This document shows positions 21,859 through 31,858 of a stretch of 64,000 nt of DNA, one piece after another. The notes under the pieces were generated by a model. That model was not told the DNA's origin. It did not search any database and was given only the letters and a program-made list of their open reading frames with translations. The translations under genes were made by a program, and so were the position numbers. This stretch comes from Talaromyces rugulosus (lineage: Eukaryota; Ascomycota; Eurotiomycetes; Eurotiales; Trichocomaceae): contig NC_049565.1 in NCBI RefSeq assembly GCF_013368755.1, positions 2,914,001 through 2,978,000 on the forward strand, in the 5' to 3' direction. Every line of letters starts with the position of its first letter. Positions within the stretch are counted from its first letter, which is position 1.

Positions 21859-23342
21859 ATGGAAGGGTTATCTGCAAGCCAGATGCAAGCACTGGTTGTG
21901 ACTGAGCGAGTAAACTCTGTCATCTCCATCATCAGCATTTTCTTCGTCATTTTCACCTACCTCCTATTCCCCGGCTTCAACAAGCCCATCAACCGGTTGA
22001 TCTTCTTCGCCAGTTTCGGAAACCTGGGATCGAACATCGCGGCCTTGATATCCGAAGTTGGGCCGCGAGCAGGCTCTCATACGCCAGTATGCAATTTCCA
22101 GGCCTTCTTGGTGCAAATGTTTCTGGGTGTGGATTGCTACTGGGCGTTTTGCATGGCGATTAACGTTTATCTGGTGTTTTTCCGAAATTACACCGTCGAA
22201 AGACTGCGTTCTTTGGATCCCGCATATCTGTTGATCTGCTACGGCCTCTCGTTTATCCCAGCATTTGTGTTTTTGTTTATTTCGACTGCTAGCCGAGGAC
22301 CAATTTATGGACCAGCCATTATTTGGTGCTGGATCACAACCGAGTGGGATTTCATGCGAATGGTTTTCCTCTACGGCATTGTCTGGTGAGTCAAATACCC
22401 AATATCAAATTATCTCCAAGCACACACAAAAAAAGAAGGAAACTAACCAGATCTAGGGTGGCCGTTGTTCTCGCCGTCATCATCTACAGCATGGCAGCCA
22501 AAGCCATCTGGGACAAACGCGAGCACCTCGACGGCTTTCTGAACCCGCTGAATGAGAGCCCCTTTGTCAACACCATCACCACTCAGATCGAAATCACCAC
22601 TGAGGAGCGCCCCATGGTCAACAGCGGCAAGGAAGATGTCTCTGTCGGCATCCGTGGAGTCGAGCGATCCACCGACCGCGGTGTCGGTAACCAGTACTCT
22701 GTCGACATCGCAGTGGACGAGCGTGCGCAGGCGCAGGCTGCTGCACGCCCGGCGGCTCTGCGTATGAGGAGTCTAACGCGCGAGGTGGCCAAGAACGAGG
22801 CCAATGCCGAGGCGTGGTTGTATGCGCGTGTGGCGTTTTTGTTCTTTATTGCGCTGCTGATTACCTGGGTAAGCCCCCTCACAATTCGAAAGGAGAAGAA
22901 AAGAGAACAAATTACTTACAATATATATCAGGTCCCATCGAGTGTCAACCGAGTATACGGCCTCGTCAACCCAAACACCGTCAACTTTGGCATGAACTAC
23001 GCCGCCTCATTCGTGTTCCCCTTGCAAGCCTTCTGGAACACAGCCGTATACATCATCACCTCTCAAACCGCCTGCCACGAGTTTATCCAAATCATCACGC
23101 TCCGCAAAACCATGCAGGAGGCATCCTCGCACCTCCAGACCCCGCCCTCCCCTTCGCAGCGTCGCCTGACTATCCATGCCCAAAAGGATCCCATGGGTAA
23201 ACCCAAACGCCTTCGCTCGATTGAGCAGGTGAATTCAAGGCCACATTCCTCCGGTGGCGAGCAGCAGGAGTTGCAGGATATGGACTCCTCGAGATGGAGT
23301 ACGGATTCGCGTGTCGGGAGGGGAAGGTCCCGTCTTCGATAG
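21859..23342 (+). CDS. cAMP-receptor-like G-protein coupled receptor
   Basis: Seven-helix receptor of the Dicty_CAR / fungal class V type (GprH-like). Exons 21859-22385, 22457-22868 and 22932-23342 give 449 residues. Helix 1 is at about residues 18-38 and is followed by FNKPINRLIFFASFGNLGSN. The conserved extracellular-loop cysteine is in SHTPVCNFQAFLVQMF, then VDCYWAFCMAINVYLVFF. The long third cytoplasmic loop (about 190-285) is charged and variable. Helix 6 ends at LLITW and helix 7 contains FGMNYAASFVFPLQAFWNTAVYI. The C-terminal tail is Ser/Arg-rich. Likely at the plasma membrane and coupled to G-alpha in nutrient sensing (family-based inference). The second intron (63 bp) has no stop and keeps frame. 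Confidence 0.88.
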
Positions 23343-24181
23343 AGTTTCCCCCCTCTTTCTTATTATTTATACGGCCATTTTTACACATCACGCTTACTAT
23401 TATTTTCCCCCCGGATGGGGAATAATTTAATCTTTGTACAATATCGGGTTTGCGACGGATAGAGATTCCCTTCTTTTACAGGTTCTCACGTTGATTGTCG
23501 AATTTTTTTTTCCCACGATATCAATTATACCCCTGATAGTATGTTTTGGAACTAAAAAAAAGTCATGTCTTTTTTTTATATTTTCTGGTGATACACACGA
23601 TTAAAGACTCAAGGAATGAAAAATGAGAGAAAATAATATTAACAAATTACTAATGATTTTCATACCAATTTTAAAATGCTTCCATGTTGTATAGGTACTG
23701 AAGGGGATAAAAATAGTAATCAACTAGTAAGTTACGTACTGCATGTAAACAAAGACCACGTAGACAAAGCTCGTCACTAATATCATAAAATAAAATCCAT
23801 GTAATAACAATCAAAGGCGCCTAAACCTCGAAACAAGAAAAATGGATTCATTCATAGGGTACATGAAAGGTTGGAATGCCACCGGGCCTTTAGGTAGGGA
23901 GTAAGGTTCAATTAGTCAGACTCTAGGAAAAGTCCAAAATCATCAAGGTGAATGGATTGTCATCGACGAAAAAAAGGGGGGGAAAGACCAAAAAGACCTT
24001 CCTCTCTGGTCTCAATGTCTACACGCCCACCCAAGAAGAAACCCGGCCTATTAATAATCGTCGACAACCTTCCCAGAAACAAAAAAAAGAAGTCAAGATA
24101 CCGATTCCCATGTCCACATTGAGAAAAGAGTAGAAAAATCGTTAGGCCACGGCGGCGTATCGTCTTCTCCGAAATAGTTCT
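23343..24181. other. Convergent 3' intergenic region
   Basis: Between the stop of the receptor (plus) and the stop of the Rab gene (minus), so mainly two 3' UTRs and terminators. AT-rich with several T runs. One open frame (23948-24133) is lysine-rich low complexity and not supported. Confidence 0.5.
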
Positions 24182-25151
<970 letters not shown>

Positions 25152-25559
25152 CGTGTCGTTCACCAGAGGGGGGGAGGAAGATGTGGGCTATTCAAGCTAA
25201 ACGTGGCGGAGAGATGGCGGAAGAAAGACGGGGTGGAGAAAGTGGGAGGAGTTATCGAAGTGCAGAAACCTAGGCTCGTTCGACCGTCAGAGAAATGCGA
25301 TAATGCTCGAGGGGACTGCAGCACGCTTACGTCGACAAGAGCAGTGGGTGAGTTGTTATTGAGGTTGAGTCAGTCGTTGCCTTTGCCTGAGGATGCAGCA
25401 AAGTAAAGCAACTCGTCTGCCTCCGTGGTGGCTCCTCAAGTCGCTCCGACACACACCCGCTTAAAGCGGTCTAGCGCGTCCACACGTGACTCATATTGTT
25501 GAATTTCTTCCCTCGTGCAGCAGACAAGAAGCATTCAAGGATCGCGAAAAAAAAAGAGC
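25152..25559. promoter_or_regulatory. Short divergent promoter between Rab and transposase-derived gene
   Basis: About 400 bp separates the two start codons, so both genes probably share regulatory sequence. A CACGTG box followed by AC lies at 25483-25488, close to the plus-strand gene. No terminal inverted repeat was seen by eye. Confidence 0.5.
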
Positions 25560-26675
25560 ATGTCGATGATACGAGGAATGCGCACCGTTTTCACTCCAGG
25601 TACTTCTGGTGTACCTGTTGCCCAACAACCACCAAATCCAGCGCCCCCCATGCCCAACAACACATTCGCCTATCTCCAGAGAATGGGCCCTCCTCAAGTG
25701 CCACAGCCCCGTCCGCAGGTCGACAACAACAAAACGAACAAACCACGCCCAGCTCAAGTCGATCCAAATGCCGAACAGAAGTCGTCAAAGGGCGACGGCC
25801 GTGTGTCGAAGAAGTCGGACCGCCGCGGGCGGCCCAAGAAGATTAGCGACGACCTGACGCAGAAAATGATCCGCCTGTTGGAGAACTCAAATGACGATGT
25901 CTCCTTGGAAGAACTAGGGCACGCCGTTGGAGTCGACGGCGTACATCTGCAAACGATACGGAATTATATGATCAAGGAGGGCTACTGCAAGCGAATTGCG
26001 TGCCAGCAAAAGTGGCTGACGAACCACGCGCGAGAGATGCGAATGCAGTATGCTCTGGCACACCAGAGGTGGCAGAACGAATGGCGGTCGGTCTTGTTTA
26101 GTGACTGTGTGAATTTTGGTCTGGGGACTACGCGAAAAGCAAAAGTTTTCAACCGCAAGGACGAGCGACTTTGCGAAGAGTGCCTCCAGTCGAGGGAAGG
26201 CATCGACAAATCCATATTCTATTGCTGGGCCATGGTGGGCTACGACTACAAGAGCCCGCTGGTCTTCCTCAACACCGAAGATGCCGACCACCCTGTCCTT
26301 AGCCAGCATGATTATATCTCTCAAATACTACAGCCCAACGTCCAACCCATCGCGTCGGTAAAGCGGTTCGTATACCTCGACACGGGGAGCACAGGCCAGG
26401 CACCGGGTCAGAACATGGTTCACGCCTATCTAGAATCAGTACACATTCCCTATCTTCGCAATCCAGAAGCATCGCCTGACCTCAATATCTTCAAAGATGT
26501 CATGCTCATCTTAAAGAAAAGGCTCCAAAAGAGGAGTATCGGCGACAAAATCCAACTCAAGATCGCCGTCCTCGAAGAGTGGGACAAGATAACGACCAAA
26601 GAGATCAACAAACTGGTGGATTCAATGAAACCACGAATGGAGAAGCTCTTGGCTCGAAAAGGGATGCCCCTATAG
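25560..26675 (+). CDS. Tc1/mariner transposase-derived protein with AT-hook
   Basis: Intact single-exon gene of 371 residues. Residues 1-75 are proline/glutamine-rich and unlike a transposase. DRRGRPKKISDD near residue 80 is an AT-hook. Next comes a helix-turn-helix block (SLEELGHAVGVDGVHLQTIR), then KEGYCKRIACQQKWLTNHAR and HQRWQNEWRSVLFSDCVNF, the Tc1/mariner approach to the first catalytic Asp. FYCWAMVGYDYKSPLVFL matches the WGa...g...PL strand. FVYLDTGSTGQAPGQN carries the second Asp. SPDLNIFKDVMLILKKRL corresponds to SPDLNPIE, but Lys stands at the third acidic position. The end MKPRMEKLLARKGMPL matches the usual transposase C-terminus. I used the ATG at 25560; upstream in-frame codons lack an ATG. 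Likely domesticated and DNA-binding (inference). Confidence 0.8.
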   Translation: MSMIRGMRTVFTPGTSGVPVAQQPPNPAPPMPNNTFAYLQRMGPPQVPQPRPQVDNNKTNKPRPAQVDPNAEQKSSKGDGRVSKKSDRRGRPKKISDDLTQKMIRLLENSNDDVSLEELGHAVGVDGVHLQTIRNYMIKEGYCKRIACQQKWLTNHAREMRMQYALAHQRWQNEWRSVLFSDCVNFGLGTTRKAKVFNRKDERLCEECLQSREGIDKSIFYCWAMVGYDYKSPLVFLNTEDADHPVLSQHDYISQILQPNVQPIASVKRFVYLDTGSTGQAPGQNMVHAYLESVHIPYLRNPEASPDLNIFKDVMLILKKRLQKRSIGDKIQLKIAVLEEWDKITTKEINKLVDSMKPRMEKLLARKGMPL

Positions 26676-27201
26676 ACCTCGGGTATCTCCCATGTGATAG
26701 ATATTCTTCTGGTAATGACCTACCGGCGTTGGGAACTGTATGATAGTTATGCTAAGCGTTTGGACGATTCATGATGCTAAAATGCCGTTTGTTTGAATTT
26801 GTATATACCCCCTGTCTCTCAATTTTCCGAAAATACTTTTGATTTCTTTATTGTTGCTTAGAGCCTTAGACTACATATAATTATAGACCGGATCTAATAA
26901 TATCTCGCTCATTGGCCAATCAGCATTGATATAAGCGATCTGCGGTCCCATATTTGACAGGGTCTGGGCAGCCTCGGATTTCAGGCACTAACGAGTATCT
27001 ATTTCCACGTATTTCCCTTGCTTTACGAGGAGTCGTGCTCTTGTGGTTGCATTTCGGCAGCGGGTAGGCGCTGAACCTAGATGGGGATACACTATACTGT
27101 GTAATACATCAAACGCCGCTAGGATCAGCGACGAGAGGGTAACAGGACTAGATGCGGACAACGCTGCAAGAGCTTGCATAAGATGTAGGCATAGTCAGCC
27201 T
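26676..27201. other. Convergent 3' intergenic region
   Basis: Between the stop of the transposase-derived gene (plus) and the stop of the zinc-cluster gene (minus). AT-rich immediately after 26700. No supported gene. Confidence 0.45.
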
Positions 27202-28507
27202 CTAATTCCACTTATCGGCAAGATCTCCTCCCGGAAGGAATGCCTGCACAGCAGCATTCTCTTTATGATACCGTCTCAGGTACAAGCAAATAGAAGGGCA
27301 TTCCGCTCTAGCCCTAAGTTCAATCCACCATATACTGCGACTTGTTTTGCGGTACCATAGATAGAGCAACAATAGCGCTGTAGGGTCCCTTTCCCGGAGC
27401 AAGTCCTTGAAAGGGCCGCGGATGCTCCGTATGAAGAGTTGAGTCTGACCGGTTGTGACCTCGCTATCCGGGAGCTCCAGGGTCTGGGATAGCGTGTGAG
27501 CAGCATGAAAATACGGGTTATTTCCCGGCGTAGATGACTCGTTGAGGTTACATAGATCAGCCAAGGCACTTGGTATACCATCTATACCTCCCTCTGGCAA
27601 CGGTGAATTCATATGAGCATAAGTCGCCGCCATGACGCGGAAAAGGCTGTCTGGTCGCAGCGGGTTAACCGTGTGCCATAATGACATTTTACCGTTACTC
27701 ATACGCAACCAGTCCAAGTCGGAGGAGGAGTCGGAGGAGGGCTTGAGAGGCCATGCTTGTTCCGGTGTGCATGCATCGGGGGACGAGAAGGTTAAGATGG
27801 CCAGAGCAGCCGCAGTACCCCAGATTGGATCCTTGTCTTTCGCTTCAATCGGTTCCCTCAGTCGCTTGTTCAAGAGGACTGTGCTTTGAGACCAGTGGTA
27901 ACACTCTTCTAGAGTGCGACGGCAGTCTAAGGAACCATTCAGATGGCGGTCATATGTAAGCGCCACAGCTAGAGAAGCATGCATTAAGAAAGGGTACTAT
28001 AATAATTTGTTAGGTAAGCCAAGACCCATAAACTAATAGACAGAATTAATATAATAAAACTTACGGCAAAGGCTAGTTCCAGGAGCTTGCGATTGACTTG
28101 TATCATATTAAAGTCATCTGGGGTAATGAGGCTTCACCCAAGATACCGGGTTATAAAGTCTTGACACTTTGCGTTCAATTGATAAGTCGTCGATGCGTCA
28201 GACGTCCAGACAGCATTCATGAGAGGCGGCTGAAGCTCTGCTTTCCCTCGAGCCACCACCAATGGCCGCCCTGTGTCAGTGGCGACTGGCTGGAGGTCGG
28301 GGATGTTGGGCATAAAGTTGCATAATACGCCGAATGAACTACACCTCTTGCACTGCGGTTTGCCTTGGTCGCACTAGGAGTGAGCCACGTCAGCCAGAGC
28401 ACCAACATACCCTATTTGAGGTCACCCACTTTGAGTTTTCGAAGCTTGCAATTTCGGCAGCCAAATCTCGACCTCCGCAGAGTCCTCCCCCGACAGGTCG
28501 AAGCCAT
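27202..28507 (-). pseudogene. Zn2Cys6 transcription factor with in-frame stop
   Basis: Fungal zinc-cluster regulator in three exons: 28430-28507, 28065-28373 and 27202-27996. The zinc cluster has perfect C-x2-C-x6-C-x6-C-x2-C-x6-C spacing, starting at FGCRNCKLRKLK and continuing across intron 1 as CDQGKPQCKRCSSFGVLC. Exon 3 has the family block YPFLMHASLAVALTYDRHL. Between them a TGA at 28134-28136 interrupts the frame at codon 106 (ITRYLG-stop-SLITPDDF), while the frame stays open for about 290 codons after it. I found no intron that removes it: the only nearby GT..AG pair is 29 bp and brings in another TGA. So it is either a recent nonsense allele, a readthrough case or a sequence error. 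If whole it would have 393 residues and resemble Upc2-like sterol/drug-response regulators in layout. Confidence 0.7.
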
Positions 28508-28872
28508 GCCGGCTAATCATCCATTGGATTTTCCCGAGGTCGATGGGAGTTCATCTGAGCTTAGATGCGTACTTTGAGGCCAGTGACAGCACTCTTCTAC
28601 AGCCAACGACACCAAGTGCATGACAAACCGGAATATAATTGATGACTGAGTTACCAAGAAACGAGTCCCGATGTCCCTTTTTGGTACGGTGGATAACGCT
28701 AAATATATCTGAGCTAACCCTATTTTGGATATTCCACCTTCACGCTAGCCATTTTTCGGATGCAGAGGCCTCTGATTGGCTGGAGCAAGACTATACACAT
28801 ACATATACATCTATAAGAAGGGTATTCCTCGACATCCCACGAAAAAATTATATCCAATTCTATACTTGCACA
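28508..28872. promoter_or_regulatory. Divergent promoter region
   Basis: Separates the start of the broken zinc-cluster regulator (minus) from the start of the MDR oxidoreductase (plus). The regulator and oxidoreductase are a plausible regulator-target pair by position only. TATA-like ATACATATACATCTATAA lies near 28800-28815. Confidence 0.4.
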
Positions 28873-29985
28873 ATGGCCGCCCACCTCGCCGCCGTCTCCC
28901 TCGCAAAGGGCCAACCCTTTGAGCTCCAAACCCGCCCGACGCCGAAACCAGGCCCAAGCGAGCTCCTCATCGAGGTCAAATCCGTAGCCCTCAACCCAGC
29001 AGACGGCTACATACGTGATCAAGGCCTGTTCATATCTACCTACCCCACTGTAGTTGGCTTTGATATCTCGGGCTTGGTGCTTGAGGTCGGCGACAGCGTC
29101 CCAGGCTCCCTTTTCCAACCTGGGATTACTCGCGTCGCCGCCTACGCCGGCTTTTTCTGGAAGTCTTGCCACCCCGACTATGGCGCCTTTCAGGAGAGGT
29201 GCCTAGTTCCCTGGCAGCACGCTGCGCCTCTTCCGGATGAGGGTATTTCTTGGAACCAAGCGGCAACCTTGCCCGTCGCCGTTGAGGTGCCCCTTAACGC
29301 GTGGGATATCCTGGGGATTTCTTCTTCTTCTTCCGCGGGTACCAGCGGAGGAACTCGGGAAAATAGGAAGCAAAAGAGAGACGCCCTATTAATCTGGGGC
29401 GCCTCCTCCAGCGTAGGCACGATGGGCGTGCAAGCCGCCCGGCTACTGCGAGAAGATCACGACTCTTCTTTCGCCGCCGTGTATGCCACGGCCGGCGCAG
29501 CGAATCAAGAGTACGTAAGCTCCCTAGGCGCAGATCGTGTTTTTGATCACAGAGATCCGCATGTTGTGGATGCGATTGTTTCGGCGGCCAGAGAAGATGG
29601 TCTGGTGATCCGGCACTGTTTTCTTGCGACGGGGCAATTGGCGCTGTGTCAAGCCGTGCTCAAGGCTTTCCTCGAGCATAAAAGTCAAGGGGGAGAGAAC
29701 CAAAAGGCAAAGATTGCGTCGGCGCCGCCTATTCCTCCGGATGCAGAGGAGGTGAACGGGATGGAAACCATCTTTGTGCTGCCGTCGGCGAACGAAGAGG
29801 AGAGGTTGGCTCGGTTCCGGTATTGGATGGGGACGTGGCTGGTAGAGAACCTAGCCAAAGGAAATATCAGGCCGAGTCCAGAGCCAAGGGTCATGGGAAA
29901 GGGCCTGGAAGCTATTAATGCTGGCTTGGATGTGCTGCTCCGTGGGGTGAGCTGTACGAAGCTGGTTGTTGAGGTTGCCGAGTGA
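28873..29985 (+). CDS. MDR-family zinc-type oxidoreductase (trans-enoyl reductase-like)
   Basis: Single-exon, 370-residue medium-chain dehydrogenase/reductase. The N-terminal GroES-like fold shows RPTPKPGPSELLIEVKSVALN, NPADGYIRD and YPTVVGFDISGLVLEVG. The cofactor-binding fold shows LLIWGASSSVGTMGVQAARL, the NADPH-type G-x-x-S-x-V-G turn, then SLGADRVFDHRDP. The GHE-type catalytic zinc motif is replaced by GFD and no structural zinc cysteines are visible. This places it with the zinc-lacking enoyl reductase / ToxD-like group often linked to polyketide or toluene-like chemistry, though no synthase gene is near. I chose the ATG at 28873 because the family sequence starts there; the longer in-frame extension from 28639 has no resemblance. 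Confidence 0.88.
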   Translation: MAAHLAAVSLAKGQPFELQTRPTPKPGPSELLIEVKSVALNPADGYIRDQGLFISTYPTVVGFDISGLVLEVGDSVPGSLFQPGITRVAAYAGFFWKSCHPDYGAFQERCLVPWQHAAPLPDEGISWNQAATLPVAVEVPLNAWDILGISSSSSAGTSGGTRENRKQKRDALLIWGASSSVGTMGVQAARLLREDHDSSFAAVYATAGAANQEYVSSLGADRVFDHRDPHVVDAIVSAAREDGLVIRHCFLATGQLALCQAVLKAFLEHKSQGGENQKAKIASAPPIPPDAEEVNGMETIFVLPSANEEERLARFRYWMGTWLVENLAKGNIRPSPEPRVMGKGLEAINAGLDVLLRGVSCTKLVVEVAE

Positions 29986-30826
29986 GTGTGCTTAATACTA
30001 GATAGACATCACCTGTTCTTATCCAAATACATTAGTCAATCCTTTGCATAAAGTATATTGAAACCTTATATTTAAATTATCTAAATTTAAGTTTCTATTG
30101 TTTAAAAACAATTGTGAGGAAGGTGTTTAGAAAAATATGTATTGTAATAATGTTAAAAATTTTAATAAAATCTTCATGTAAAAAAGTACGTTTAATAGTA
30201 ATTTAAAATAATAATTAATTAATTAATAAATTAATGATACATTATCGTGGTAAATATTGTGGTGGTAAAGCAGTTGATGCTCACCACCATATAGTTATAC
30301 TAATAGCCGGTCGGGGATTCCTTAGTAATTGGTAGGTGACACCATATCTCCAGCGAGTAACGAGGATTCGTGTTCCCTGTCTCCTTCTTTAAAATTGAGT
30401 AAAAGCATATTTCGCAAATTAGGACTCGATCTTGGGATATATCATCTCTACATTTGCCTCGTTGAGACAATGGCCATCCCACCGATGACTAAGCAAATTC
30501 GCGTTTGTCGAAGCTTTTTTTTCCAACCCACGACGCTCCACTTCCTCCAGGGCATATTGCAGGATCATGAGCATGGCATGTGGTCGTTTGACTCATCCAA
30601 GCGATTCCACATAAGTAGCTGTTGACTCATCTGGCAATGTGGAGCAGCACAGACATACAGGCAAGCGCTAATCTAAGCTTCTCTTTCCCCAGTGACACCG
30701 CCTAACATATCATCACTGCTCCTTCACATCCCCCCTTATCAAGTCTGATCTTGAAAGCCACTATACTCTGGAATTAGAAACATTCCTCATCAGTGAGACT
30801 GCTTGTCCCATGTAAACTGAACGAAC
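29986..30826. other. AT-rich intergenic region
   Basis: 3' flank of the oxidoreductase and promoter of the chromodomain gene. 30050-30245 is very AT-rich with TTAATTAATTAATTAA-like repeats. No gene supported; the open frame at 30329-30625 lacks family content. Confidence 0.5.
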
Positions 30827-31825
30827 ATGGAAGCCATGGATACTCCCACAAGTGGTTCTGCGTCTATGCAAATGAGTCCAATGGGCACGGACTCTGGCCC
30901 AACTTCGAACCCAAATGAACTGCGAGACGATGATGACATATCGCTCACCTCGACTGCTGCCAGCGAGTCTCAAGACGAGTACGAGGTTGAAACCATCTAC
31001 GCAGAGGAGAAGAGATATGGCGTCAAGGCATATCTTGTCAAGTGGAAAGGGTACTCCGATTTACGCTGCACATGGGAACCCGCTTCTTCATTCAACGGCA
31101 ACGATTGCCTCAAGAATTGGAAGAAAAAAGAACGGGCGATAAAGCAAGGTACAGATAAGCCATTCGATATCCAAGCATGGGAAGCAATGATCGAAGCGTC
31201 TGAAGACGCCAAAGACGAGCGCAAACGGCGACGAAGAGAAAAGCGAGCCAGGCTTGGACTTCCGCCCTCCAAGGAGAGTGCGCAGGACCTCCGTTCTTCA
31301 AAGACAAAAGGCCGGCCAGTCCAGCAAGTCTCGGGGGCTGAGGTGGAATCCTCAGCATCTGATGACGACGCTCCCCTCGTGCAAGCGAGGGCACGAAGCA
31401 ACACACCTCTACCGCATCCCAGTCAGCCAGATAATCCCCTTGGATCGCACAAAATATCCTTCCGACTCAAGGCCCGCAATCCTGCTCCTGAAAAAATGTC
31501 CGTTTCTACTACTCCACGCCCAAGAATAGCGGCACCTGAGCCTGTTGCTATAACCATGACGGACGACCGCGCTAAGAGGAGAACCCTTCCACATATCCTG
31601 CACAGGGCCAAAGAACAGCGAAAATCTTCTGCAGATGAAAACAACAAAACTTGGAAACTCTATTCGACTTCGAACAAGTTTGAAAAGGCCACACGACAGG
31701 ATCATGAACCACTTCAAGAACAGTTGGAATTACAAAAGCCTGGAGACTGGACGCCATTTCAAATGTCCTCGTATTTGAGAGAGAAACGAAGCAAAGAAAA
31801 TGACAGTCTCTTTGTGGAGCAAGAT

Positions 31826-31858
<33 letters not shown>

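Noticed and set aside
25515..25559. Upstream extension of the transposase-derived protein
   Set aside because: It would begin at GTG, which is not a normal start in fungal nuclear genes; the first ATG is at 25560.
28639..28872. 78-residue N-terminal extension of the MDR oxidoreductase
   Set aside because: No similarity to the family and contains promoter-like AT-rich sequence; the ATG at 28873 begins the family sequence.
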